64,000 nt of DNA. Origin: Cervus elaphus (Eukaryota > Chordata > Mammalia > Artiodactyla > Cervidae). Position numbers and translations under genes: made by a program. This document shows, one piece after another, positions 1-11,536 of the stretch (positions are counted from its first letter, which is position 1; each line of letters opens with the position of its first letter). Under the pieces are notes generated by a model that was given only the letters and a program-made list of their open reading frames with translations, was not told the DNA's origin and did not search any database. The DNA is taken from positions 123,973,669 to 124,037,668 of the forward strand of contig NC_057819.1 in the NCBI RefSeq assembly GCF_910594005.1. Reading direction: 5' to 3'.

Positions 1-243
1 CTTGCACAGTCTCACATACCCAAGACTATTGTTTTATTGAATTCCATTTAGTGAAACAGAATAAACTTAAATAAATCAAACTTTTATCCTAAGAAATATT
101 GACCATGCCCCCACCAGGTCTCTTATTTCTAAGAGTTTTACCACATCAGATTTTCAGAAAAGGAGAATCACAAACTCTGACTTATTAGTTCTTGACCTGC
201 TTTTGTTAAGCAAAGACTCAAGAGCCGATTCCAGACAACAAAC

Positions 244-466
244 CTGGAGGTTTCTGCTGGAGATTTCCTTAAGTCCTTCCAGCTGGTACCAAGTCCCTAG
301 AAGACAGTCCAAGACATGCAGAGGAGACTGACTCAGGTAATCGATGAGGTCGTCCATGTAAGGAGCCAAGTTACTCAGAGGAAGCAAACTGAACCAGGAT
401 CGGAATAGATATTCATCCACATTCAGCAAATGTCTGTTCTTTTTCATTAACTTGAGTAATTCTTTC
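244..466 (-). CDS. RNF213: RNF213 left copy, coding exon 11
   Basis: This 223-nt exon begins with G completing a Gln codon and ends on a codon boundary at CAG|GTTTGT. It encodes the conserved EYLFRSWFSLLPLS helix, the PYMDDLIDYL helix and HVLDCLLGTWYQLEGL of RNF213. Exons 9-11 sum to 678 nt, exactly 226 codons, which supports the splice choices. The next exon lies outside the window, and bases 1-243 appear intronic. Confidence 0.92.
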
Positions 467-632
467 CTATTTAAGGGAAAATTGGAACAGAAAAAAAAAA
501 AGAGCAGCAGTGAGGTCCATAAAACAGACGAAGTTAATTAAAATTTATCCTAGAAGAGATCTAGAAAGTTCCGATTTAAAAAATGATTGAAATGCCAAGG
601 ACTCAATCAAATGAGAAGTAAGCAATAATATA

Positions 633-958
633 TTAAGAATTCAGCAACATGGATGAACTCTGAGGACATAATGCTCAGTGAAATCAGCCACTCATAAGTG
701 AACAAATAATATGATTATATATATAAGTACATCATATATATATACACATGTACACACCAGTTCTTCTTTATCCATCCATTTGCTGATGGATGCTAAGGTT
801 GTTTCCATATCTTGGCTATCATGAATGATGCTGCAATTAACATAGGGGTGCAGATATCTCTTTGAGATACTTATTTCCTTGGGAAATCCACCAACAAGAA
901 GGATTGCTGGATCATATGGCAGTTCTTTGTTTAAATTTTGATACTGTTTTCCATTGTG
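633..958. mobile_element. L1 fragments in opposite orientations
   Basis: About 633-745 is plus-strand L1 3' sequence (the CAACATGGATGAACTCTGAG block). About 750-958 is L1 ORF2-end sequence on the minus strand. In consensus the second precedes the first. The orientation order does not fit simple twin priming, so two insertions or a rearrangement are likely. The remainder of the intron 467-2108 shows nothing else beyond AT-rich sequence and the microsatellite. Confidence 0.6.
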
Positions 959-1298
959 GGTGCAATGATTTGTGAACTGAGCTTGTCAATGTGTGAATAA
1001 GCAAGTGCCTGGATCAAACAACCTATTGAACCCAGTCCAGAGAAGGTCTTTAAATTATTCTGTTCTGTAATACTGTCCTGAAGACTCAAAAAGATGGCAC
1101 CAAGAAAGTATGGCAGAGTGCAACAGAAGTGACAGAAACTACAAGAAACACATGGAAAAAGCATCACTACATACTAAAGGTCACTTTTGCCTGAAAAACA
1201 CAATCTTTAAGACCAATTCTAATGTTTGTCATTTTCTTGCTCATCATCTAAATATCTTCTAGATAGTCTTCTAGTTACATGTCCCTGGAAGGGCATTT

Positions 1299-1319
1299 AA
1301 ATATATATATATATATATG

Positions 1320-1365
<46 letters not shown>

Positions 1366-1370
1366 ATTAT
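1299..1370. repeat. Compound (TA)n(CA)n microsatellite
   Basis: An uninterrupted TA run passes through TG/TA into about 16 CA units and back to TA. It is intronic, between exons 10 and 11. Confidence 0.95.
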
Positions 1371-2108
1371 ATAAATAATTTTATTTTGGTTTTAACTTTA
1401 AAATGTTCCAATAATAGTGAGGAATCAATAACTTAATTTAGCTCACTCACTATTTCAATCCCTAAAAGTGTATAGGCTAGATCCTATTGGATTGGGGAAG
1501 GGGGATAGATGAGACTTGGTATAGTTTCTCTGGCAAAAGGCAAAGTAAGTGGGGGATGTTATCTGTGCTTAGAACTAAGTGCTAGTATTAAAGTTTTGTA
1601 CTGAATTTGTATTTCCTATTAAATTTTTGTACTTAAATTATATTTACCATTTTTCTTTTATGGATTGTGCTTTCTGTGTCTTCTCTAAGTAATATTTGCT
1701 TGCCTCAAAATGGTACTTCACTGCCTAAAGATGTGTACCTACAATCTGTAAAACATACAGTGCTATATGTTAACTATATCTCAATAAAACTGTAAGGAAA
1801 AAAAATTGTATCATTTGTGGCTGACTTTTAAGCATGTAAGCACCCAAATAATCACACTTGGATGAAACCTTGCAAATACATAGGCCAAAGTTTAACAACA
1901 ATGATTATCTCTGTGGTTGCAGGTCATTTTTGTAGTTTTCCATTTCTTGCATGTTTAAAACTTTTTAAAGAAGTAATTTTAAGGGAAGTGATATGTTACG
2001 TCTGTCATCAAAAGGAGAGGTAAGTAGACACTGGAAGTCCACTGGAGATCTTGGAAGCACAGTTATGATTCTAAAATTTACATACACAAGTGCAGGTCTA
2101 AAACTTAC

Positions 2109-2306
2109 TGATCTGGTCTTGTTTCCCGAAACTCCGAGAAGGAGATGCCTTCAAGGGCTGCCCAGGTGTCCTCAGGCTGCATGACTGAGCCCGGGGCTGG
2201 CGGGGACAGGTCCATGCAGTGGTGCAGCACAGGCAGAGCACACACCCAGAAGTCAACCTTTTTGTCCATGCACATATGGCACAGGTTTACCAAGGACGCT
2301 CGCCAG
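2109..2306 (-). CDS. RNF213: RNF213 left copy, coding exon 10
   Basis: This 198-nt exon uses the acceptor gttccctttctag and the donor GATCA|GTAAGT. It encodes Trp-Arg-Ala-Ser-LVNLCHMCMD, the ALPVLHHCMDL segment and the highly conserved QPEDTWAALEGISFSEFRE stretch of RNF213. It completes the Ser codon from exon 9 and leaves in phase 2. The intron between exons 9 and 10 contains a full BovB inversion structure. Confidence 0.92.
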
Positions 2307-2945
2307 CTAGAAAGGGAACAGAAACGGACATGAGTCCATTCTCCATGACAGTGGGAGAGACAGAAGTTCAGAGAGGCTTGTGATCAACAAAAGGTCCCTG
2401 GTGTCAGAGCTGGGACTTCAGTTCAGGTCGTCTGGCAACAATAAACCTACATATGAAGCAATTTTTTACATATAAGTGGGGAGCCTATAAATAATACATG
2501 CCATGATCCTTACAATCACAAATGTGCATGTTTCTCAAGACCTGGAAACACATGTACGTTTCCCAGCTTTGCTTTTCTCTTTCAAAATGAACAGGATTTA
2601 ACTGGGTGTTTAAAATTTGTAAAACCAGGAGGCAAGTGTCCGTTAAGTCTGGCTGCTCAGAGAAGGCTACCCAATATTATTCTTGAGTTCAATTCAAACA
2701 GCTGCAGAAAAAAGACCTGGGGATCATCAGAGGGTTCTGGGGAGGTGGCTCCAACCAGTGAAGCCTAAGTGCCTTAAGACACGACACAGCCTCCACACTA
2801 CCAGGGCTCCCCAGCCCAGCACAGTGGGCATGGCAGTGGCTCCTGGACATGCAACAGCGGGGGCAGAGGCCACGGGGAGGTCATTCATGATGGTTCCACA
2901 AACATCCTCGAGTCCAGCTTCATTGTCTTACCGTGACGCATACAT

Positions 2946-3125
2946 GCATGAAAGTCACTTAGTCGTACCTGACTTTTAGCAACTCCATGGACTATACAGT
3001 CCATGGAATTCTCCAGGCAAGAATGCTGGAGTGGGTTGTCTTGCCCTTCTCCAGGGGATATTCCTAACCCATGGATTGAACCTGGGTCTCCCGCATTGTG
3101 GGCAGTTTCTTTACCAGTTGAGCCA
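2946..3125 (-). mobile_element. Bov-tA type SINE
   Basis: The minus strand matches the ruminant tRNA-derived SINE, from the decayed CCCATGTGGCTCAACTGG start to the shared BovB-like tail. It lies in the intron between exons 9 and 10. Confidence 0.75.
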
Positions 3126-3283
3126 CATGGGAAAACCCCCCGCCCAAATACAGGCCCGCAGGGCTGAGACATGATACACCTTAAAGCTGCCCCAAAGCAA
3201 ATATTCAATAGAATATGTAATAAAATGAAACATAATACATAGACCAAAAAAGGCTAATGGGATAAACACTGAAGTGATAACAG

Positions 3284-5879
3284 TTCAGTTCAGTCGCTCA
3301 GTCGTCTCCAACTCCTTGCAACCCCAAGGACTGCAGCACGCCAGGCTTCCCTGACCATCGCCAACTCCCAGTGCTTACTCAAACTCATGTCCATCGAGTC
3401 GGTGGTGCCATCCAACCATCTCATCCTCTGTCATCCCCTTCTCCTCCTGCCTTCAATCTTTCCCAGCATCAGGGTCTTTTCAAATGAGTCACTTCTTCAC
3501 ATCAGGTGGCCAAATTATTGGTGTTTCAGCTTCAGCTTCAGAACTTTCGGTGACTATTCAGGACTGATTTCCTTTAGGATTGACTGGTGGGATCTCCTTG
3601 CAGTCCAAGGGACTCTCAAGAGTCTTCTCCAACACCACAGTTCAAAAGCATCAATTCTTCGGCGCTCAGCTTTCTTTATAGTCTAATCCTCACATCCATA
3701 CATGACTACTGGAAAAACCATAGCTTTGACTAGACAGACCATTGTTGGCAAAGTAATGTCTCTGCTTTTTAATATGCTGTCTAGGTTGGTCATAGCTTTT
3801 CTTCCAAGGAGCAAGTGTCTTTTAATTTCATGGCTTCAGTCACCATCTGCAGTGATTTTGGAGCCCAAGAAAATAAAGTCTCTCACTGTTTCCATTGTTT
3901 CCCCAACTATTTGCCATGAAGTGATGGGACCAGATGCCATGATCTTAGTTTTCTGAATGTTGAGTTTTAAGTTAACGTTTTCACTCTCCTCTTTCACTTT
4001 CATCAAGAGGCTCTTTAGTTCTTCTTCGCTTTCTGCCATAAGAGTCGTGTCATCTCCATTTCTGAGGTTTTTGATACTTCTCCAGGCAATCTTGATTCCA
4101 GCTTGTGCTTCATCCAGCCTGGCATTTCACATGATGTACTCTGCATATGTTAAGTAAGCAGGATGACAATATAAAGCCTTGACGTACTCCTTTCCTAATT
4201 TGTAACCAGTCTTGTTCCATGTTCAGTTCTAACTATTGCTTTTTGACCTGCATACAGATTTCTCAGGAGGCAGGTAAGGTAGTCTGGTATTCCTACCTCT
4301 TTAAGAATTTTCCACAGTTTGACGTGATCCACACAGTCAAAGGTTTTGGCGTAATCAATAAAGCATAAGTAGATGTTTTTCTGGAACTCTCTTGCTTTTT
4401 CAATGACCCAAGGGATGTTGGCAATTTGATCTCTGGTTCCTCTGCCTTTTCTAAATCCAACTTGAACATATGGAAGTTCATGGTTCATGTACTGTTAAAG
4501 CCTGGCTTGGAGAATTTTGAGCATTACTTTGCTAGCATGTGAAATGAGTGCGATTGTGCAGTAGTTTGAACATTCCTTGGCATTGCCTTTCTTTGGAACT
4601 GGAATGAAAACTGACCTTTTCCAGTCCTGTGGCCACTGCTGTGTTTTCCAAATTTGCTGGCATATTGAGTGCAGCACTTTCACAGCATCATCTTTTAGGA
4701 TTTGAAATAGCTCAACTGGAATTCCATCTCCTCCACTAGCTTTGTTTGTGGTGATGCTTCCTAAGGACCACTTGACTTCGCATTCCAGGATGTCTGGCTC
4801 TAGGTGAGTGATCACACCATCGTGGTTATCAGGGTCATGAAGATCTTTTTTGTATAGTTCTTCCGTATATTCTTGCCACCTCTTCTAAATATCTTCTGCT
4901 TCTGTTAGATCCATACTGTTTCTGTCTTTTATTGTGCTCATCTTTGCATGAAATGTTCAGAATGATCTCTGTTCATTTCCAAGGCAAACCATTCAATATT
5001 ACAGTAATCCAAGTCTATGCCCCAATCAGTCATGCTGAAGAAGCTGAAGTTGAACGGTTCTAAGAAGACCTACAAGACCTTCTAGAACTAACTCCCAAAA
5101 AAGGTGTCCTTTTCATTATAGGGGACTGGAACGCAAAAGTAGGAAGTCAAGAGATAACTGGAGTAACAGGCAAATTTGGCCTTGGAGTACGAAAATGAAG
5201 CAGGTCAAAGGCTAACAGAGTTTTGCCAAGAGAATACACTGGTCATAGCAAACACCCTCTCCAACAACACAAGGGAAGACTCTACACATTGACATCACCA
5301 GATGGGCAATACCAAAATCAGATTGATTATATTCTTTGCAGCCAAAGATGGAGAACCTCTATACAGTCAGCAAAAACAAGACCAGGAGCTGACTGTGGCT
5401 CAGACTGTGAACTCCTTATAGCCAAATTCAGAATTAAATTGAAGAAAGTAAGGAAAACCACGAGACCACTCAGATATGACCTAAATCTAATCCCTTATGA
5501 TTATACAGTGGAAGTGACAAATATATTTAAGGGACTAGATCTGATAGACAGAGTGCCTGAAGAACTATGGACGGAGGTTCGTGACATTGTATAGGAGGCA
5601 GTGATCAAGACCATCTGCAAGAAAAAGAAATGCAAAAAGGCAAAATGGTTGTCTGAGGAGGCCTTACAAGTAGCTGACAAAAGAAGAGAAGCTAAAGGCA
5701 AAGGAGAAAAGGAAAGATATACCCATCTGAATGCAGAGTTCCAAAGAATAGCAAGGAGAGATAAGAAAGCCTTCCTGAGTGGTCAATGCAAAGAAATAGA
5801 GGAAAACAAGAGAATGGGAAAGACTAGAGAGCTCTTCAAGAAAATTAGAGATATCAAGGGGACATTTCATGCAAAGAAA
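3284..5879 (-). mobile_element. BovB LINE (RTE) with 5' inversion
   Basis: From 4956 down to 3284 the minus strand carries the 3' part of BovB: reverse transcriptase with the conserved GFRKGRGTRDQIAN and FIDYAKTFDCVDH blocks, then the 3' tail ending in TTCAGT-like units. From 4957 to 5879 the plus strand carries the endonuclease-side 5' part. Both halves share about 17 bases (gacatttcatgcaaag) at the break. A near-identical 9-bp flanking duplication (3275-3283 and 5880-5888) bounds the whole. Frames are broken, so it is a dead copy. Confidence 0.85.
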
Positions 5880-6004
5880 TGACAACAGTGAGTGGTAAAA
5901 TTATGGGTAGTTTTTATTTCTCGTATGTCTTCATCCATTCTATGATAAATACTTATTTTTATAATCAGATAAAAACCATTAGAGAGCTAGAAAATCTTTA
6001 CACA

Positions 6005-6030
6005 TGTGCACACACACACACACACACACT
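6005..6030. repeat. (CA)n microsatellite at the exon 9 donor
   Basis: About ten CA units end one base before the ACCT that encodes the exon 9 splice donor on the minus strand, so the transcript reads GTAGTGTGTGTG from the exon border. The position is seen exactly. Confidence 0.95.
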
Positions 6031-6032
6031 AC

Positions 6033-6289
6033 CTCTGAGATGTTTCAAGGATGTCTTTCAGGTCCTTGGGAAAGGTGTCTAGTGAATTGGTGTCCAAGCA
6101 GAGGAGGTGACAGAGTGAGGCCAGGTCTTTTTCCAGTAAGAGGAAGTTGAATTTTTCCACTAAGAAAAGGACAATCATGCCCATTCCCAATTTACTCTTC
6201 ACTGGGCAGTCCTCAGGCAGACGGTCCCCAATGGTTTCCAGAAATGGTGCCATTTTCTTTGTCACACACTCCCACAGGTGCTTCCTCAC
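6033..6289 (-). CDS. RNF213: RNF213 left copy, coding exon 9
   Basis: This 257-nt exon enters in phase 0 (GTG AGG AAG CAC) and leaves after two bases of a Ser codon at CAG AG|GTAGTG. It encodes the helical segment with HLWECVTKK, the DCPVKSKL motif and VLFLVEKFNFLL, matching RNF213. The donor runs straight into a (GT)n microsatellite on the transcribed RNA, which is unusual for a constitutive 5' splice site. Confidence 0.92.
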
Positions 6290-6849
6290 CTGGTCCCCAG
6301 AGAAAAGGAAAACACATAACCATGGCGTTGAACCCACCAGAGGTGTCAGGACCTGCCCATCACTGAGCTTCGTTTCCTGTGAGCTGGGTAGGGCCTGAGG
6401 AATGAGAGGCAGGGAAATCTCTGGGGAGGAGTCGCCCTCCACCTGCCTCCCCACTAAATCCTGAGCATCCTCTTGCCCCAGGCCTTTTGGAGGTACCACC
6501 AGTGGTATGTCCAGAGGCCTTAGCATGCTGGAGAGGATCTCAGGTGGGGGTCCTAAGCCTTATAAGGGTTCACATGGCTCCAGGTCTGTCTCAAAAATGC
6601 CTAAGCTATACCACAGAGCAGGTGGAGATGCAGTGAAGGAGGGTTCTAACCTTCTTACCACTCTTCCCCAGGAGAGATAAGGAGGTGGGACCAGTGGGCA
6701 GGGGGTGAGAGGGGAAGTGAGGAGATGGGACCAGTGGCAGAGGTGGATCTAGGTGAGCAGGTGGGAAGAGGAAAAACTGGAGAGAACAAAGAATTCCCTA
6801 GACAGGACACAAGGAGAAAGGGGACTGAAATGGCCTGACCCTCTCCACC

Positions 6850-7352
6850 AGCATATTAAAAAGCAGACATCACTTTGCAGACAAAGGTCCATCTGGTCAA
6901 AGCTGTAGTTTTTCCAGTAGTCGTGTGCGGATTTGCGAGTTGGACCATAAAGAAAACTGAGCACCGAAGAATTAATGCTTTCGAACAACGGTGCTAGAGA
7001 AGACTTCTGAGGGTCCCTTGGACAGCAAGGAGATCAAACCAGTCAACCCTAGAGGAAATAAATATTTCTGAATATTCACTGGAAGGACTAATGCTGAAGC
7101 TAAAGCTTCAATAATTTGGCCACCTGACACAAACAGCTGACTTATTGGAAAAGACCCTGGTGCTGGGAAAGATTGAGGGCAGGAGGAGAAGGGGGCCACA
7201 GAGGATGAGATGGTTGGATGGCATCATCGACTCAATGGACAAGACTTTGAGCAAACTTTGGGACATAGTGAAGGACAGGGATGCCTGGTGTGCTGCAGTC
7301 CATAGGGTCGCAAAGAGTCAGACATGATTGAGTAACTGAACAACAACAATAA
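6850..7352 (+). mobile_element. BovB 3' fragment
   Basis: This matches the last roughly 500 bases of BovB on the plus strand (GCATATTAAAAAGCAGACATCAC through to the tail CATGATTGAGTAACTGAACAACAACA). It lies in the intron between exons 8 and 9, antisense to RNF213. Confidence 0.8.
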
Positions 7353-7464
7353 TCCACCTGGTCCACTGAGTCAAGGGGTCATATGGCCACTACGGAGTGG
7401 GGTGATGCTGAGCACTCAGGAGGTAGAAAAGAGAGCTGTTGCTGACACCCCTGAGACATGGTAC

Positions 7465-7748
7465 CTCCTTCTCTTCATACTGTAGAGTACTCCACGGCTG
7501 TTCTTCTCCTTCATAAATCATGGGCACACAAATGACAGAATAGAGCTGCTGGAACTGGGTGAAAAATTTCGTTATATTGATGGCATTCCAGGTCTCAAGG
7601 ATGCTGAAGATGCTGTCCAGCATGACTGCAGCCGCGATCTGCTTCCCTTTCACCAAGTCTCTCCTCGTACCATCTGTTATACGATTTATCCATTTCTGAA
7701 TTGTCCCAGGGGGCTTCATACGAATTATATCATCATACTGATGCCAGT
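7465..7748 (-). CDS. RNF213: RNF213 left copy, coding exon 8
   Basis: This 284-nt exon begins with AC completing an Asp codon (Asp-Trp-His-Gln-Tyr) and ends in phase 0 at GAG|GTACCA. It finishes the CBM20-like domain and enters the following helical region (ITDGTRRDLVKGKQIAAAVMLDSIFSIL and related residues). It lies after a 5.3-kb intron that holds an L1 with a BovB inserted in it. The frame is intact. Confidence 0.93.
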
Positions 7749-8981
7749 CTAAGAGTAAAGAGAACATTATACTTAGGGGCATCGGAACCCACTAGACCTG
7801 AACACTCCACCCTGGAAGGTTGATCTTGACCAGAAGAAACAAGATGAAGGAGCCAAAAAGGGAAGAAAGACAGGAAAATTACAGAATGTGGTAAACAGAA
7901 GGCAGCCAGCACTCACTCACCCTGGTACCCAGTTACAGATGAGCAACCTGGGGCCTGACCCTGAAGGTACCACAGATGTTTAAGACAAGTAACCTAGACA
8001 CTCCACAGTGAACTGAGGGAGGCCCAAGCTCACACCATTCATCTGCCCTGAGAATACTGAAATCATGTCTTTGTCGAACTAGACAGCTCAACACATTTGG
8101 TACGTTAGTTCCTTAGGAAATGACCACATGGAAGTCAAAAATTTCATACTGAAACTGCATCACTCACTAGGAATTCTCCTTTCCTCTGTCCTGGGAACCA
8201 TGGTGCCCACTCCACGAAGGGTGGTACAGTTCACAGAGCAGACAAAACAGCACTCAACATGGGGTAAGGGTTGAACTCATGGCTGAAATGATATGAGTGC
8301 AGACCTAGAAAACCCAGGAAGATCAATTGCCAAATAATTAGAAGGCAAAGAGGTCAGTAAGACACCAGAGGCAACACAAGTGCATAAAAATAGCCAGGAA
8401 AATCAGAAAGTCGAGTCTCTGAACAGGCCTCCTGCTCCTTGTTGCCCAGCCTGTTGTCTTTGCTGGAAGGCCCTGCTCACACATCCCTTCCCCATCCCAG
8501 GCTTGTCTGGCAACAATTAGGAATCACTGTTTGGATCTGACCTCAAGTGTCAGCTCCTGTGGAAGCTTTCCCTGCTCCCTGTGCCTCTCACAGGTGGGGG
8601 ACACAGTAACCTCTCTCAGTTTTATAAAAACTTCCTTCCAGAGAAAACGTGAGTGAGAAATGCTGGCCTGGGACAGCCAGTGCCGTGGAGATTGTGAGAG
8701 TGCCAGTCAGGGTCCTGGGCTAGGGACGCCCTCGACCCCAGGACAGTGGGGCAGGGAGGGACATTAATGGTCTTGGTCTCAAGACTCTACTAGAAGAATA
8801 AAATATTTAAGTTCCAACCTCCTAGAGAAAAAAGAAAAAAATAAAAAAGTTTTAAAAAGTATGAAAAAGAACAAGAAAACAAAGTAGACAGGAAAGACGT
8901 GATAATTAATCAAAAGTGAGTCTTCCATTGACAGTTACAATTCATGCTAATGGGCTAAGTTCGTCCAAAATACGATCAGAT

Positions 8982-9112
8982 TGAGAATTTCCCTGGTTGT
9001 CCAGTGGTTAGGACTTCCCACTTCCACTGCAGGGGCAAGGGTTTGATCCAAGGTCTGGGATCTAAGATCCCACAAGCCACACAGCACAGGAAATAAAAAG
9101 ATCAGATTGAAC
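8982..9112 (+). mobile_element. CHR-type tRNA-derived SINE
   Basis: It starts AATTTCCCTGGTTGTCCAGTG and runs through the CACAAGCCACACAGCAC tail followed by an A-rich stretch, typical of cetartiodactyl CHR SINEs. It lies in the intron between exons 7 and 8. Confidence 0.75.
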
Positions 9113-10049
9113 GGGAAAAAAAAAAAACAAACCAACAAAAGCCCAGCAAAACAAGGATGTGGCTGGAACAGCTGAATCTGAGAGAAAGCAGCGGAGCTGG
9201 GACAAAAAGCAAAGATGCTGAGGTGGGGGTGAGGAACGCAGACACAGCAGAGTCAGTTTCAGACAAAACACAGCACAAGGCAAAAGACACTGGAACAGAC
9301 AGACTGCCAGTGACGGCTGTTCTGCCACCAGCACAGACATCTGCCCTCTGGTCTCCCTGCATCACGGGCTGGAGCCCAGAATCTCCATTCTGCCTGCCTC
9401 GCAACAGTGGCTTCTACCAATGAGAGTGCTCACAGGAGGCTTAGAAAGAGGAAGAGGGGAGGGAAGACACCTCTCTGTTTATTGGGATTAATGAAAACTA
9501 CATCTATTTAACATAGATAAACTACCATCACACCAAGTGGAGCAAATTATAAAACATTCCTCAATCAACAAAATTCCAGTGCCTTCTAGACACTCCTCAC
9601 AAATCACCTACATGGATGATGTCAGGGACTGGGGCACTTCCCCACCTGGGCTCAAGAAGTGACCTCCAGACCCTCAGAAGCCACCAGAATCCCTCCCTGG
9701 CCTTCCCAGTCCTTCTATCCGTTACTATGACTCACCTCCTATCCACTTAAAACTCTTGATTTAACCTAACTGATCTAGTTATCATCTCCAGGGAGTTCTA
9801 AGGTCAGCCTACCCACAGACATCTAAATAGAAGAGCCTATATGGAGAAATAACCAAAGGGCCTGAGGGCCTTTGCAACAAGGAAGGAAGAGCTCTAACAC
9901 TCAAATTTTTCTAAGCTTGCAAAATATAATTATTGAAAAACACTATTTAAAACAATATCGTGCTTAAGAAAGCTTCTGAAAATAAACTAGCTTGGAAATT
10001 CTGAGTTACTCTCCAACTTAAAAATCTGTTTAATGAAACAGCTTATATA

Positions 10050-11536
10050 ACTCAATATTTTAAAAAGACCAATCAAAAAATGGGAGAAGACATAAACAGA
10101 CACTTATCCAAAGAAGACATACAGATGGCCAACATGCACATGAAAAGATGTTCATCATCACTAATTATTCAGTTCAGTTCAGTTCAGTTCAGTTCAGTCG
10201 CTCAGTCATGTCCGACTCTTTACGATCTCATGAATCACAGCACGCCAGGCCTCCCTGTCCATCACCAACTCCCAGGGTCTACTCAAACCCATGCCCATCA
10301 AGTCGATGATGCCATCCAGCCATCTCATCCTCTGTCGTCCCCTTCTCCTCCTGCCCCCAACCCCTCCCAGCATCAGGGTCTTTTCCAATGAGTCAAATCT
10401 TCGCATGAGGTGGCCAAAGTACTGGAGTTTCAGCTTCAGCATCAGTCCTTCCAATGAACACCCAGAAACTGATCTCCTTTAGGACGGACTGGTTGGATCT
10501 CCTTGCAGTCCAAGGGACTCTCAAGAGTCTTCTCCAACGCCATAGTTCAAAAGCATCAATTTTTTGGCGCTCAGCTTTCTTCACAGTCCAACTCTCATGT
10601 CCATACATGACCACTGGAAAGACCATAGCCTTGACCAATTATTAGAGAAGTGCAAATCAAAACTACAATACTACAATACCATATCAGTGCACACTGATCA
10701 GAATGGACATCATCCAAATGATACAAATACCAAATGCTGGAGAGGATGTGGAGCAAAGGGAACCCTCCTATACTGCTGATGGGAATGTAAATTGGTACAG
10801 CCACCTTGGAAAACAGTATGGAGTTTCCTCAATAAAACTAAAAATAGAGTTACAGTATGATCCAGCAACCCCAACAATCCCACTCCTGGGTGTATATCCA
10901 AAAAAGATGAAGACTTTATTTTGAAAAAAGACATGCCCCTCCATGTTCACTGTAGCATTATTTACATTATTTACAATAGCCAAGACATGAAAGGAAACTA
11001 AGTGCCCATCAGCAGATGAATAGATAAAGAAGACATGGTATATATGCACAATGGACTGTTACTCTGCAATTAAAAAAACATTGCCATGTGCAGCAACTGG
11101 ATGGATCTAGAGAATATCATATTAAGTAAGTCAGAGAAAGACAAATATTATAACACATATGTAGAATCAAAAAAATTATAATAATGATTTATAAAACAGG
11201 CACACAGACAGAAAATAAAACATCATTACCAAAGGGGAAAGTGAGAGGGAAAGTATAAATTAGGAGTCTGGTTTAAGAGATACACACTACTAAATATAAA
11301 CTAGAAAAGCGACAAGGATTTACTGTGTAACACAGAGAACTATATTCAGTATCTTGTAATAAGCTGTCACGGGAAAGAGTCTGATATATATATGATATAT
11401 ATGAATCTGATATATATCATATATATATGTATAAAACTGAACCATTTTGTTGTATCCCTGAAAGTAACACAAAAATTGAAATATACTTCAATGAAAGAGA
11501 GAAAAAAATGAAAAAGGGAAAAAAAAAAGAAAGAAA
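10050..11536 (+). mobile_element. L1 3' end interrupted by a BovB insertion
   Basis: L1 ORF2-end sequence (GGGAGAAGACATAAACAGAC block) starts near 10050, is interrupted at 10169, resumes at 10637 and continues through the L1 3' UTR to an A-rich tail near 11536. An AT dinucleotide stretch lies at 11384-11428. The copy is antisense to RNF213 in the exon 7-8 intron. The surrounding intron parts 7749-8981, 9113-10049 and 11537-13008 hold no gene or repeat that I recognise. Confidence 0.8.
10170..10636 (-). mobile_element. BovB 3' fragment nested in L1
   Basis: This is minus-strand BovB tail with (TTCAGT)n at its end. It is flanked by a perfect AATTATT duplication (10163-10169 and 10637-10643) that restores L1 when removed, so it inserted after the L1. 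Confidence 0.85.

Noticed and set aside
8982..9112. tRNA-like A/B-box sequences as tRNA genes
   Set aside because: They are tRNA-derived SINEs. No cloverleaf with intact acceptor stem is evident here or in the other SINE copies.
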